From: Nocardioides ginsengisegetis
GTDB lineage: Bacteria > Actinomycetota > Actinomycetes > Propionibacteriales > Nocardioidaceae
Assembly (NCBI RefSeq): GCF_014138045.1
Contig: NZ_JACGXA010000001.1
Span: forward strand, 3,085,001-3,149,000
Length of the DNA stretch: 64,000 bases
Direction: 5' to 3'
Part shown: positions 52,541 to 61,840 of the stretch, one piece after another
How positions within the stretch are numbered: position 1 is the first letter of the stretch
Layout: every line of letters starts with the position of its first letter
Notes under the pieces: generated by a model
What the model saw: the letters and a program-made list of their open reading frames with translations, nothing else
Databases searched by the model: none
Told to the model about the DNA's origin: nothing
Program-made: the position numbers and the translations under genes

Positions 52541-53674
52541 GTGCGCATCGACTTCCACGGCTCCCCCGAGCCCACGATCGGGGTGGAGTGGGAGTTCGCG
52601 CTGGTCGACACCACGACCCGCGACCTGGCCAACTCCGCCTCCGACCTGTTCGCCGCTGCCGGTCCGGTGCTGCCCGACCCGGGCAAGCTGCACAAGGAGC
52701 TGCTGCGCAACACCGTCGAGGTGGTCACGGGCATCTGCCGGACCGTCCCGGAGGCGGTGGCCGACCTCCGCCGTACCCTCGAGGCGGTCGTGCCCGTGGC
52801 CGACGGGCTGGGCGTGGACCTGTACGGCGGCGGCACCCACCCGTTCGCGTCGTGGAGCCACCAGCAGCTCACCGAGGGGCACCGCTACGAGGAGCTGATC
52901 AACCGGACCCAGTGGTGGGGCCGGCAGATGCTGATCTGGGGCGTGCACGTGCACGTCGGCCTGCCCGAGCGCGAGCGGGTGATGCCGGTGCTGTCCTCGC
53001 TGCTCAACCACTACCCCCACCTGCTCGCCCTGTCGGCGTCCTCGCCGATCTGGGCCGGCGTCGACACCGGCTACGCCTCCAACCGGGCCCTGATGTTCCA
53101 GCAGCTGCCGACCGCGGGGCTGCCGTTCCAGTTCGCGACGTGGGCGGAGTTCGAGGCGTTCGCGACCGACCATCTCGTCACCGGCGTCATCGACGAGCTG
53201 TCCGAGATCCGCTGGGACGTCCGTCCGGCCACCCACCTCGGCACCCTGGAGAACCGGATCTGCGACGGCGTCTCCTCCTTCGAGGACCTCGCCGGGCTCG
53301 TCGCCCTGATGCACTGCCTCGTCGTGGACCTCGACACCCGCCTCGCGGCCGGCGAGACCCTCCCGACCATGCCGCCGTGGCACGTGCAGGAGAACAAGTG
53401 GCGCGCGGCCCGCTACGGCCTCGACGCGATCGTGGTCCTCGACGCCGCCAACACCGAGCGGCTGGTCACCGAGGACCTCGCCGAGCTGCTGGTCCGGCTG
53501 GAGCCGGTCGCCGACCGGCTCGGCTGCCTCGACGAGCTCGCCTCGGTGGCCGCGATCCCGGAGCGGGGTGCGTCCTACCAGCGTCAGCGCGCCGTCGCCG
53601 CCGCCACCGGCGGTGACCTGGTGGCGGTCGTCGACTCCGTCGTCCGGGAGCTGCGGGGCGGGCTGGGCTGCTAG
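52541..53674 (+). CDS. Carboxylate-amine ligase (glutamate-cysteine ligase type 2, YbdK-like)
   Basis: A 377-aa ATP-dependent ligase of the GCS2 family. TIGVEWEFALVDTTT is the first metal/glutamate site, GGGTHPFASW a conserved loop, and GVHVHVGL and ENRICD later sites. It joins a carboxylate to an amine; glutamate-cysteine ligation is the assigned function of some members, but others in mycothiol-using actinobacteria have unknown substrates. GTG 52541; an in-frame ATG at 52505 is less likely as its N-terminus is not family-like. Confidence 0.88.
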   Translation: MRIDFHGSPEPTIGVEWEFALVDTTTRDLANSASDLFAAAGPVLPDPGKLHKELLRNTVEVVTGICRTVPEAVADLRRTLEAVVPVADGLGVDLYGGGTHPFASWSHQQLTEGHRYEELINRTQWWGRQMLIWGVHVHVGLPERERVMPVLSSLLNHYPHLLALSASSPIWAGVDTGYASNRALMFQQLPTAGLPFQFATWAEFEAFATDHLVTGVIDELSEIRWDVRPATHLGTLENRICDGVSSFEDLAGLVALMHCLVVDLDTRLAAGETLPTMPPWHVQENKWRAARYGLDAIVVLDAANTERLVTEDLAELLVRLEPVADRLGCLDELASVAAIPERGASYQRQRAVAAATGGDLVAVVDSVVRELRGGLGC

Positions 53675-54786
53675 CCCTCCTCGGGCTCGACCATCTCCAG
53701 CCGCACGCCCAGGAGCCGCACCGCGCGGTCGTGCTCGACCCGGTCGAGCAGCTCGACCGCCGCGTCGGCCAGCGCCTCCGGGTCGTTGGTCGGCGCCGGC
53801 AGGGTCAGGCTGCGGCTGACCGTGGTGAACGGTGCGAACCGGACCTTGATCCCCACCCGCGCCGCGGGCCGGCCCTCCCGGTCGATGTCGGCCACGACCC
53901 GCCGGGTCAGGGCGCGCACCTCCTCGGCGATCCGGGCCCAGTCCTCGAGGTCCTCCTGGAAGGTCTCCTCGCGGCCGTGCGCCCGCGGCACCCACGGGGT
54001 CGCGTCCACCCGGCTGGCGTCCGCGCCCCGGCCGAGCCGGTGGTACCACGGCCCCATCGTCGGCCCCAGCTCCGCCGCCAGCACCCGCACGTCGGACGCC
54101 GCGAGCTGGTTGACCGTGTCGATCCCGAGCGCCGCGAGCCTCTTCTGCGTCTTGCGGCCGATCCCCCACAGCGCGTCGGTCGGCCGGTCCCCCATCACCT
54201 CGAACCACGTCTCCGCCGTCAGCTGCCACACCCCGCGCGGCTTGCCGAAGTCGGTGGCGATCTTGGCCCGCAGCTTGTTGTCGCCGATCCCCACCGAGCA
54301 GTGCAGCCCCGTCGCCTCCAGCACCCGGGCCCGGATCTCCCCGGCGAACTCGCGGGGGTCGAGCGCCGCTGCTGTGGGGGACCCACCCCCCTCCCCCTCA
54401 CCCGTGGCCCCCGACCCGGCCGCCACGAACGCCTCGTCCCAGCCGAGCACCTCGACGACGACCGGCACGCCGCCCCACTCCAGGGAGCGCAGGGTCTCCA
54501 TCACCTCGGCGGACGCCGCGTCGTAGGCCGCGCGGTCGGCCGGCAGGAACACCGCGTCGGGGCACTTGCGGGCCGCGACGCGCAGCGGCATGCCGGACCC
54601 GACTCCGAACGCCCGTGCCTCGTACGACGCAGTCGCCACCACGCCGCGCTCCGTCGGGTCGCCGCGGCCACCGACGACGACCGGCAGGCCGGCCAGCTCG
54701 GGGCGGCGCAGCACCTCCACGGCCGCGATGAACTGGTCGAGGTCGACGTGCAGCACCCACGCCTGGCCCGGGGGCCGGTCGTTCAT
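53671..54786 (-). CDS. dinB: DNA polymerase IV (Y family)
   Basis: A 371-aa lesion-bypass polymerase. HVDLDQFIAAVEV near residue 13 has the first catalytic Asp; GWDEAF (115-120) carries the second Asp-Glu pair. ATASYEARAFGVGSGMP and the helix-hairpin-helix LWGIGRKTQKRLAALGI are typical. A Gly/Glu-rich insertion (GSGATGEGEGGGSPT, about 124-138) follows the active site. It overlaps the ligase gene by 4 bases tail to tail. Confidence 0.93.
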   Translation of the reverse strand: MNDRPPGQAWVLHVDLDQFIAAVEVLRRPELAGLPVVVGGRGDPTERGVVATASYEARAFGVGSGMPLRVAARKCPDAVFLPADRAAYDAASAEVMETLRSLEWGGVPVVVEVLGWDEAFVAAGSGATGEGEGGGSPTAAALDPREFAGEIRARVLEATGLHCSVGIGDNKLRAKIATDFGKPRGVWQLTAETWFEVMGDRPTDALWGIGRKTQKRLAALGIDTVNQLAASDVRVLAAELGPTMGPWYHRLGRGADASRVDATPWVPRAHGREETFQEDLEDWARIAEEVRALTRRVVADIDREGRPAARVGIKVRFAPFTTVSRSLTLPAPTNDPEALADAAVELLDRVEHDRAVRLLGVRLEMVEPEEG

Positions 54787-54804
54787 CGGGCCCTCACCGG
54801 GCCC

Positions 54805-55905
54805 TCATCGTGGGGGCGGCGGCAGGGCGTCGGTGGACTCGATCTGGCTCATTCCGGTGAGCAGCAGGAGGTCCACGACGACCGACCGGATCTGGGCGAG
54901 CACCACCTCGGAGGACAGCTCCTCGGTGCGCTCGACCGTGCCGGAGGCCCCGCCGATCGCGAGCAGCGCCGGACGGGCGGCCTCGGCCATCCGGTCGGCC
55001 TGCAGCTCCTCGGCCACGAGGTCGGCGGCGTCGGCCAGGTCGAGGGCGAGCAGCGAGTAGGACGACGGCACCGGGCGCCGGTGGTAGGCCGCGACCGCGG
55101 TCTGCCGGACCAGGACGCGGGTGCTCCGCAGCGACCGGTCGAGCGGGTCGACCAGCTCGACCATCCGCCGCAGGTTGCCCTTGTGCCGGACCCGGAAGGG
55201 GCTGGAGGCCACCACGGACAGGCCCTCGTCGGCCGCGGCCTGCAGCTCACGGATGAGGTAGTCGGTGGACCGCGCGTCGGCCAGCAGCGCCATCGCCCGC
55301 TCGACCTCGCCGTCGACCATCACCTCCCCCGCGGCCCGCAGCAGCTGGGCGACCTTCCGCACCACCACCGCCGCCTGCTCGCGGGGCCGCCGCAACGGCG
55401 CGGCCGGCACCACGGTCGCCGCCACCAGGGCCACGCCGCCGCCGATCAGCGCGTCGGTCCACCGGGTGAACGCCGCCCCCGGGTCGGGGAGCAGCGTGCT
55501 GACCACGATCGACTGGACGGCCGCCTGGGTGACGAAGATCTGGCCGCCGTCGAGCAGGAAGGCGGTCGACATCGCCAGCGCGACGATGATGCTCAGCTGC
55601 CACCAGCCGGAGCCGACCTGGTTGACGAGCGCGTCGGCCAGGAACACCCCGATGGCGACACCGAGGGTGACCTCCACGACGCGGCGCAGCCGCTGCCCGT
55701 AGGAGGTGCCGAGGCTGACCACCGCCGCGATCGGCGCGAAGAACGGCGTCTGGTGGCCGAGCAGGTCCGAGGCGACCAGCCAGGCCGCGCCGGCGGCGAG
55801 CGCACACTGCGCGATCTGCCAGCGCTTGGACTGCCAGCGGGCGATCCGCGCGCGGAGGGAGGTCCGGCCGTGGCTCCACATGCGGTCGAGCGGTCCGGGC
55901 TCCAT
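54805..55905 (-). CDS. FUSC-family membrane protein (aromatic acid exporter-like)
   Basis: A 366-aa membrane protein. The N-terminal half has about six hydrophobic segments (AQCALAAGAAWLVASDLLG, FFAPIAAVVSLGTSYGQRL); a cytosolic helical half follows. The GTSYGQRLRRVVEVTLGVAIG block is characteristic of the FUSC/aromatic acid exporter family. Substrate unknown. It is on the same strand as dinB, 18 bases upstream. Confidence 0.85.
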   Translation of the reverse strand: MEPGPLDRMWSHGRTSLRARIARWQSKRWQIAQCALAAGAAWLVASDLLGHQTPFFAPIAAVVSLGTSYGQRLRRVVEVTLGVAIGVFLADALVNQVGSGWWQLSIIVALAMSTAFLLDGGQIFVTQAAVQSIVVSTLLPDPGAAFTRWTDALIGGGVALVAATVVPAAPLRRPREQAAVVVRKVAQLLRAAGEVMVDGEVERAMALLADARSTDYLIRELQAAADEGLSVVASSPFRVRHKGNLRRMVELVDPLDRSLRSTRVLVRQTAVAAYHRRPVPSSYSLLALDLADAADLVAEELQADRMAEAARPALLAIGGASGTVERTEELSSEVVLAQIRSVVVDLLLLTGMSQIESTDALPPPPR

Positions 55906-55966
55906 GGCGCAGATCCTGCCACGCGGTCACCTCCCTCCGGTCGCCTCGGTCCGCCCGCGATCCGGC

Positions 55967-56305
55967 TCAGCTGCCGTGCTTGGCGAAGTTGAGGGCGCGC
56001 TTGGTCTGGCCCAGGTCGCGGTACCAGACCCGCGTCTCGACCCGGCAGCGCGTGCGGTCGAGCTCGGTGTCGTACTCGCGGCACTCCGCCCGCGCCTCCG
56101 AGTCGGTCGGCGGGCTCAGCTCCGAGCCGTCGTACCGCTTGATCGTGAAGCCGTGCACCTTGTCGCCGGTGATGTCGACGATGGTGTCGGCGAACGGCTT
56201 GTAGGCGTCCTGGCCGCCGGACGCGGCACCGGCGGCCACGCCGGCCCCGAAGCTGCCGGCGGTGAAGGCGGCGGCCACGAGGGCCGCTCCGAGCATCCTG
56301 TTCAT
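55967..56305 (-). CDS. Small secreted protein, unknown
   Basis: A 112-aa protein from ATG 56305 with signal or anchor MNRMLGAALVAAAFTAGSFGAGVAAG. The mature part has two cysteines (ECREYDTELDRTRC) that may form a disulphide, and ends in WYRDLGQTKRALNFAKHGS. No family was recognised. The gap 56306-56530 before the WS/DGAT start holds no clear gene; repeated GCCTGTGG near 56410-56430 is the only pattern noticed. Confidence 0.65.
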   Translation of the reverse strand: MNRMLGAALVAAAFTAGSFGAGVAAGAASGGQDAYKPFADTIVDITGDKVHGFTIKRYDGSELSPPTDSEARAECREYDTELDRTRCRVETRVWYRDLGQTKRALNFAKHGS

Positions 56306-56530
56306 GGGTTCCCCCGAGGGTCGTGGGCCGGCGAGTTCCGGCCTGTCTTCGACGCTAGGCGGCGACGCGGACGGCCGCCGGAGGGAATGAGACGGGCTGT
56401 TGAGGAGGCTGCCTGTGGGGGTGCCTGTGGAAGGCTGGTGGCGGAACCGATCCGGGCGTCCGTCGTTGCCCTTGTGGCAACCGGCCCCCACCCGCGAGGA
56501 TCGGTCGCTACTAGCGAAAACGGGGTTCTC

Positions 56531-57934
56531 GTGGTCACACCGATCGATCCGACCTCGGCGGCGTTCCTGCTCGCCGAGAACCGGAACATGCCCATGCACG
56601 TCGGCGGCCTCCAGCTCTTCAAGAAGCCCGAGGGCGCCGGCCGCAACTACGTCCGCGAGATGTTCGAGGAGATGCGCGACGTCGAGGAGATCGCACCGCT
56701 CTTCCTCAAGCACCCGCACCGGTCGCTCGGCACCGCAGGGCAGCTCGTGTGGCAGCCCGACGAGCAGTTCGACATCGAGCACCACGTCCGGCACAGCGCG
56801 CTGCCCAAGCCCGGCCGGGTCCGCGAGCTGCTCGAGCTCTGCTCCCGCCTGCACAGCACCCGCCTCGCCTGGGAGCGTCCCCTGTGGGAGGCCCACATCA
56901 TCGAGGGGCTCCGCGACGGCCGGGTCGCGATGTACACCAAGACCCACCACGCGCTCGTCGACGGCGTCTCGGCCATGCGGCTGCTGCAGAGCGTGCTCAG
57001 CACCGACCCCGACCAGCGCAACATGCCGGCCCCGTGGGGCAAGCGGCCCTCGCGGTCCGGCAGCAAGGCGGTCGAGAAGGCCGAGAAGAGCCTCTCCGAC
57101 ATCCCCGTCCAGGCGCTCCGCACGGCGCTGGGCATCACCGCCGAGGCCGCCGGCATGCCGGGCGCGCTCGTCAAGACCCTGAGCAAGGGCCTGCGCAACG
57201 AGACCTCCGCGCTGTCCCTCTACGCCCCGCGCACGATCTTCAACCAGAGCATCACCGGCTCCCGCCGGTTCGCCGCCCAGGACTGGCCGGTCGAGCGGCT
57301 CCGCGCCATCGGCAAGGCCACCGGCACCACGCTCAACGACGTCGTGCTCGCGATGTGCGCCGGCGCGATGCGGACCTACCTCATCGAGCTCGACGCCCTC
57401 CCCGAGGCGCCGCTGGTCGCGATGGTGCCGGTCGGCCTCAACGCCAAGCAGTCGCAGCTCGCCTCGGCGGACGGCGGCAACGCGGTCGGCTCGGTCATGG
57501 TCCAGCTCGCCACCGACCTCCACGACCCGGCCGACCGGCTCGCCCGTATCCACAAGTCGATGCAGGATGGCAAGGAGGGCCTGTCGTCGATGACGCCGGT
57601 CCAGATCCTCGCCATGAGCGCGCTCGGCCAGGCCCCGGCCATCCTCACGCCGATCCTGCGGATGCAGGGCATCGTGCGGCCGCCGTACAACCTGATCATC
57701 AGCAACGTCCCCGGTCCCAAGACCACGCACTACTGGAACGGCGCGCAGCTCCTCGGCACCTACCCGCTCTCGATCCCGATCAACGGGATGGCGCTGAACA
57801 TCACCTGCACGTCGTACGACGGCCACATGGCGTTCGGCCTGACCGGCTGCCGTCGCACCGTCCCGCACCTCCAGCGGCTGCTGACCTTCCTCGACGACGA
57901 GGTCGGCGCGCTCGAGAAGGCGGCGGGGGTCTAG
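56531..57934 (+). CDS. Wax ester synthase / diacylglycerol acyltransferase
   Basis: A 467-aa WS/DGAT that transfers acyl-CoA onto diacylglycerol or fatty alcohols, making storage lipid. The active-site motif HHALVDG is present (THHALVDGVSAM), along with the family block NVPGP (IISNVPGPKTTHYW) and PLWEAHIIEGL. GTG start at 56531, inside an open frame that runs far upstream. Actinobacteria accumulate triacylglycerol with these enzymes. Confidence 0.92.
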   Translation: MVTPIDPTSAAFLLAENRNMPMHVGGLQLFKKPEGAGRNYVREMFEEMRDVEEIAPLFLKHPHRSLGTAGQLVWQPDEQFDIEHHVRHSALPKPGRVRELLELCSRLHSTRLAWERPLWEAHIIEGLRDGRVAMYTKTHHALVDGVSAMRLLQSVLSTDPDQRNMPAPWGKRPSRSGSKAVEKAEKSLSDIPVQALRTALGITAEAAGMPGALVKTLSKGLRNETSALSLYAPRTIFNQSITGSRRFAAQDWPVERLRAIGKATGTTLNDVVLAMCAGAMRTYLIELDALPEAPLVAMVPVGLNAKQSQLASADGGNAVGSVMVQLATDLHDPADRLARIHKSMQDGKEGLSSMTPVQILAMSALGQAPAILTPILRMQGIVRPPYNLIISNVPGPKTTHYWNGAQLLGTYPLSIPINGMALNITCTSYDGHMAFGLTGCRRTVPHLQRLLTFLDDEVGALEKAAGV

Positions 57935-57942
57935 GCGGGCGT

Positions 57943-58767
57943 CTAGAGGTAGGTCCGCTTCACGATCACGTCGAAGGCGCCGTCGGGGAGCAGCTTGCGC
58001 GCACGCAGGATCGTGCCCGCACCCTTGCCGACGGGGTAGCGGGCGCGGGGGTTGCGGGTCAGCGCCGCCTTGACGATCTTCTTCGCCACGGTCCGCGGCG
58101 AGCTGGCCATCGCCTTGCCGTCGGCGCGCTCGAGGACCGCCCGGACCTTGCGGGCCTGCTGCTCGTAGGCGCCCCCCTTGCTGGTCTCGGTCAGGCTCTG
58201 GCGCGAGATCTCGTTCCACTCGGTGAGGATCGGACCGGGCTCGATGATGACGACGTCGATGCCGAACGGCGACAGCTCGATCCGGAGGCTGTCGCTGAAG
58301 CCCTCCACCGCGAACTTCGTGGCGTGGTACCACGCGCCGAGCGGCTCGTAGAACTTGCCGCCGATCGAGGAGATGTTGATGATCCGCCCCGACCCCTGCG
58401 CGCGCATCGCCGGCGTGACCAGCTGGGTGAGCCGGGCCAGGCCGAAGACGTTGACCTCGAACTGGCGGCGCGCCTCGTCGATCGGGACGTCCTCGACCGC
58501 GCCGTAGGAGCCGTACCCGGCGTTGTTGACCAGTACGTCGATCCGCCCGTGGTCGGCGAGGATCCGCTCGATCCCGGCGACCATCGACGCGTCGTCGGTG
58601 ACGTCCATCGCGAACGTCGTGATGCCCTCCTTCTCCAGGCCGAGCATCCGGTCGACGCGACGCGCCACGGCGTACACCTCGAAGCCGGCCTTCCGGAGCC
58701 CGAGGGCCGTCTGCTCACCGATGCCGCTGGAGCCGCCGGTGACGAGTGCTACGCGCGTGGAGGTCAT
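57943..58767 (-). CDS. Short-chain dehydrogenase
   Basis: A 274-aa SDR with TGGSSGIG at residues 10-17, NNAGYG, and catalytic Ser in NISSIGG and Tyr-x3-Lys in YHATKFA. The classical oxidoreductase of the DltE/acyl-reductase type; substrate unknown. Converges with the WS/DGAT gene over 8 bases, and lies 11 bases after the methyltransferase gene on the same strand. Confidence 0.9.
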   Translation of the reverse strand: MTSTRVALVTGGSSGIGEQTALGLRKAGFEVYAVARRVDRMLGLEKEGITTFAMDVTDDASMVAGIERILADHGRIDVLVNNAGYGSYGAVEDVPIDEARRQFEVNVFGLARLTQLVTPAMRAQGSGRIINISSIGGKFYEPLGAWYHATKFAVEGFSDSLRIELSPFGIDVVIIEPGPILTEWNEISRQSLTETSKGGAYEQQARKVRAVLERADGKAMASSPRTVAKKIVKAALTRNPRARYPVGKGAGTILRARKLLPDGAFDVIVKRTYL

Positions 58768-58778
58768 GGGGCCATCCT

Positions 58779-59954
58779 TCACCCCAGCTCCGCGAGCCCA
58801 CCACCCAGTGTCTCGGCGACGCGGCGCAGCCGGGCCCGGGTGATGTCGGCGACCGTCAGCAGCCCGGCGTTGCGGGCGTTGGAGCCCTCCCGGGTCGGCT
58901 CGGCGGAGTTGATGCTGATGCAGCGCCGGGTGCCGCCGTCCTCGGCGTTCTGCAACGCGACCGCGTGACCCGTCGTGCCGCTGCCGGCGAAGAAGTCCAG
59001 GACCAGGACGTCGTCGGGCATCGTGCCCAGCACCCGCCGGACCAGGCCGGTCGGCTTCGGCGACTCGAAGACGTGGCCGACGATCGCCTTCAGCTCGGCG
59101 ACGGCGGTGTCGGTGGAGCCGACCTCCTCGGCCAGCCAGATGGTGCGCAGCTTCTTGCGGCGGCCGCCGTCGCGGTGCAGCCAGTCCTTCTGGAAGACGT
59201 CGATCCGCGGGCCGGCCTTGCTGCGCACGACCCGGCAGACCAGGTCGTCGGGGCGCTGGTCCATCAGGGGCCGCGACCAGCGCCAGACCGCCGGTCGGCC
59301 GTCGCCGAAGACCGGGCTGATCTCGGTCGCGCCCTCGAACTCCACGGTCCGCACCTCGCCCGTCTCGGCGTTGCCCCACACCGTGAAGTGCAGGGTCCGC
59401 GCCGTCGTCGGGTTGAACTTCTTGTTGGTGTTGCGCAGCGGCAGGTGCCGGTAGCGCCGCCCGTCGGCCTCGGTCAGCGGGAAGTCGCGCTCGTCGACGG
59501 TCTCGGTCGTGGTCGCGTCGAGGTGGGTCCGGCGCGCGTCCTTCGCATAGACCAGGAGGTACTCGTGGCTCGTCGCGAACCCTCCCCCCAGCTGCCGGCC
59601 CTTGGGGTTGAGGTTGACCACCACCTGCGCGAGGAAGTTGTCCTCCCCGAACACGTCGTCGAGCAGCAGCCGCAGGTGCGCGACCTCGTTGTCGTCGATG
59701 CTGACGAAGATCGCGCCGGTGTCGGCCATCGCCGCGTGCGCCGCCTCCAGCCGCGGCCGCATCATCGCCACCCACGCCGCGTGCCGGGTCCGGCGGGCAT
59801 CGCCGTGCCGGAAGTCGTCGTTGTAGGCGAAGTCGTTGCCGGTGTTGTACGGCGGGTCGATGTAGACCAGGTCGACTGGCTCCCCCAGGCGCGGCAGCAC
59901 GTCGAGGTTGTCACCCTCGATGAAGGTGTTCCACGGCTGGTCCACGGCTCGCAC
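58779..59954 (-). CDS. Site-specific adenine DNA methyltransferase (beta class), orphan
   Basis: A 391-aa N6-adenine methyltransferase. DPPYNTGND at residues 33-41 precedes the AdoMet motif FFAGSGTTGHAV near 342, the beta-class order typical of type III Mod proteins. The middle has variable recognition regions. No restriction endonuclease or Res helicase is adjacent, so it is either a solitary epigenetic methyltransferase or part of a system lying elsewhere. GTG start at 59954. Confidence 0.85.
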   Translation of the reverse strand: MRAVDQPWNTFIEGDNLDVLPRLGEPVDLVYIDPPYNTGNDFAYNDDFRHGDARRTRHAAWVAMMRPRLEAAHAAMADTGAIFVSIDDNEVAHLRLLLDDVFGEDNFLAQVVVNLNPKGRQLGGGFATSHEYLLVYAKDARRTHLDATTTETVDERDFPLTEADGRRYRHLPLRNTNKKFNPTTARTLHFTVWGNAETGEVRTVEFEGATEISPVFGDGRPAVWRWSRPLMDQRPDDLVCRVVRSKAGPRIDVFQKDWLHRDGGRRKKLRTIWLAEEVGSTDTAVAELKAIVGHVFESPKPTGLVRRVLGTMPDDVLVLDFFAGSGTTGHAVALQNAEDGGTRRCISINSAEPTREGSNARNAGLLTVADITRARLRRVAETLGGGLAELG

Positions 59955-60037
59955 CCTAGTGCGCGGGACGCAGCGGCCGCGGGGACACGGGGTCCACCTC
60001 CCAGTCCGGGGCGGGCGACCGACTTAGCCTGAGGTGC

Positions 60038-61282
60038 GTGCGTCACTCGATCTCGGCCCTCACCGCAACCCTGTCCGCCCTCGCCCTGGTGGGCGCGGGT
60101 CCGGCGCTGGCGCAGCCACGCCACCCCGAGCCGCATGCCGGTGAGGCCACCGGCGGCGACCACCGCGTCCTGCACCCGACCACGTCCAGCGGCGGGTACG
60201 CCGGCACGCCCGTCGTACCTCTCCCGTCCTTCCTGCGCGCCTCGACCACCTCGACCGACCCGACCGGGTGGCAGGTCGCCCCGGGCGTCACCTACACGAA
60301 GTGGGTGCAGACCAACGCCCGCGGCCCGATGCGGGTGCACCTGCTCGCGGTGAGGTGGGAGACGCCGGGGGTCCGGATCGACTACGCCAAGAAGGGCTCG
60401 GTCCGCTCCACGGCACCCGTCCCGGACATCCTCAAGGTCGACCGGGCGGTCGGCGGCGTCAACGGCGACTTCTACGACATCGGGCACACCGGCGCACCGC
60501 TGGGCCTGGGCCGCGACCGCGAGTCCGGCCTCGTCCACGGCCGCACCAGCGGCTGGAACGCCTCGTTCTACTTCGACGCCCAGGGTGTGCCCCAGGTCGG
60601 GCAGCTGCCCATGGTCGCCGAGCTCACCGACCACCCCGACATGAAGGTCACCAACTTCAACTCGCCGTTCGTCTACCCCGACGGCATCGGCATCTACACG
60701 CGAGCCTGGGGCCGCACCGACGGGTACGCCGTCACCCGCGGCCAGACGACCGGCGTGCGGATGGTCCTCGTCCGCGACGGACGGGTCGTGGCCACGAAGA
60801 AGAAGCTGCCGCACGACACCGCGATCAACGGCCTGCTGCTCATCGGCCGCGGCCACGGCGCCCAGCAGCTCGGCCACCTCCAGAAGGGCCAGAAGGTCGC
60901 GGCGTCGTGGCACCTCGAGGGCCACCCACAGATGGCGATCAGCGGCAACCACGTCCTCATCGGCGAGGGCGTCGACGTGGCGCTCGACGACCAGTACAAG
61001 GCGCCGCGCACCGCCATCGGGATCGACCGCGACACCCACGAGGTCCTGATCGTGGCCGTCGACGGCCGCAAGAAGTCCAGCCGCGGCGCCACCATGGTCG
61101 AGCTCGCCGACCTGATGCAGAGCCTCGGCGCCGACGAGGCGCTCAACCTGGACGGCGGCGGCTCCACCACGATGGTCGCCAGGAAGCCCGACGGCACGAC
61201 GCCGGTGGTCAACGTGCCGTCCGACGGCTTCCTGCGCTGGGTCTCCAACGCGGTCGAGGTGACCTACACCAAGCCCCAGTAG
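60038..61282 (+). CDS. Secreted phosphodiester glycosidase (NAGPA/DUF2233-like)
   Basis: A 414-aa protein with signal MRHSISALTATLSALALVGAG. The domain NAGPA-type has VGGVNGDFYDIG, AISGNHVLIGEG, and the C-terminal ALNLDGGGSTTMVARKPDG, the conserved Asp-Gly-Gly-Gly-Ser. Related enzymes remove N-acetylglucosamine from phosphodiester linkages; here the substrate may be a cell-wall glycan. GTG 60038. Confidence 0.85.
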   Translation: MRHSISALTATLSALALVGAGPALAQPRHPEPHAGEATGGDHRVLHPTTSSGGYAGTPVVPLPSFLRASTTSTDPTGWQVAPGVTYTKWVQTNARGPMRVHLLAVRWETPGVRIDYAKKGSVRSTAPVPDILKVDRAVGGVNGDFYDIGHTGAPLGLGRDRESGLVHGRTSGWNASFYFDAQGVPQVGQLPMVAELTDHPDMKVTNFNSPFVYPDGIGIYTRAWGRTDGYAVTRGQTTGVRMVLVRDGRVVATKKKLPHDTAINGLLLIGRGHGAQQLGHLQKGQKVAASWHLEGHPQMAISGNHVLIGEGVDVALDDQYKAPRTAIGIDRDTHEVLIVAVDGRKKSSRGATMVELADLMQSLGADEALNLDGGGSTTMVARKPDGTTPVVNVPSDGFLRWVSNAVEVTYTKPQ

Positions 61283-61294
61283 GGCCCCTGGCGG

Positions 61295-61783
61295 TCAGAC
61301 CGCCGAGGACGGCACCGCCACCAGTGCGACGGTGGTGACCGGCGCGAAGCACTCCATCTTGGGCTTGGCGACCTTCTGCGGCGTGATGACCACGCCGTCG
61401 GGGCCCGGGGTCACCGTGACCCCGGGAGGTACGTCGCACCCGACGGCGACGACGGCCGCCACCAGGGTCTGGTCGCCGGCGAGCCGGGCCGAGCCGGCCT
61501 TCGCGCGGATCTGGTCGCCCAGCGAGCCCCGCGTGAACTGCCCGGCGAAGTCCGCGACCGCCGCGTCGTCGCCGAGCACCGTCGCCTGCGTGGACGTCGC
61601 CCCGCCGGCCCCGGTCTGGGACAGCAGCGCCACCACGTGGGCCTCGAAGGCCGCGCCGTCGGTGGCCGAGGACGAGTGCGCCGCCGGGTCGGGGGCGAGG
61701 CCGGGGTCGCTGTCACCGCAGCCGGTGAGCACCGACGCGGCCAGGGCCAGGCCGAGGGACAGGGTTCCGAGAGTTCGTCGCAT
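61295..61783 (-). CDS. Small lipoprotein, unknown function
   Basis: A 162-aa lipoprotein: signal MRRTLGTLSLGLALAASVLTGC with lipobox LTGC. The mature part contains two further cysteines (GCDVPPG and MECFAP), probably paired. No family recognised. It converges with the glycosidase gene and is divergent from mug. Confidence 0.75.
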   Translation of the reverse strand: MRRTLGTLSLGLALAASVLTGCGDSDPGLAPDPAAHSSSATDGAAFEAHVVALLSQTGAGGATSTQATVLGDDAAVADFAGQFTRGSLGDQIRAKAGSARLAGDQTLVAAVVAVGCDVPPGVTVTPGPDGVVITPQKVAKPKMECFAPVTTVALVAVPSSAV

Positions 61784-61840
61784 GGTGATCGGACGCTACC
61801 GCCCAGAGCGAGGTTCCACCCCGGCACCTAGGCTCGAGCG

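Noticed and set aside
51139..52872. Longer ThrE reading frame to 52872
   Set aside because: The upstream part overlaps the conserved start of the carboxylate-amine ligase; the ATG at 52506 gives a family-like N-terminus.
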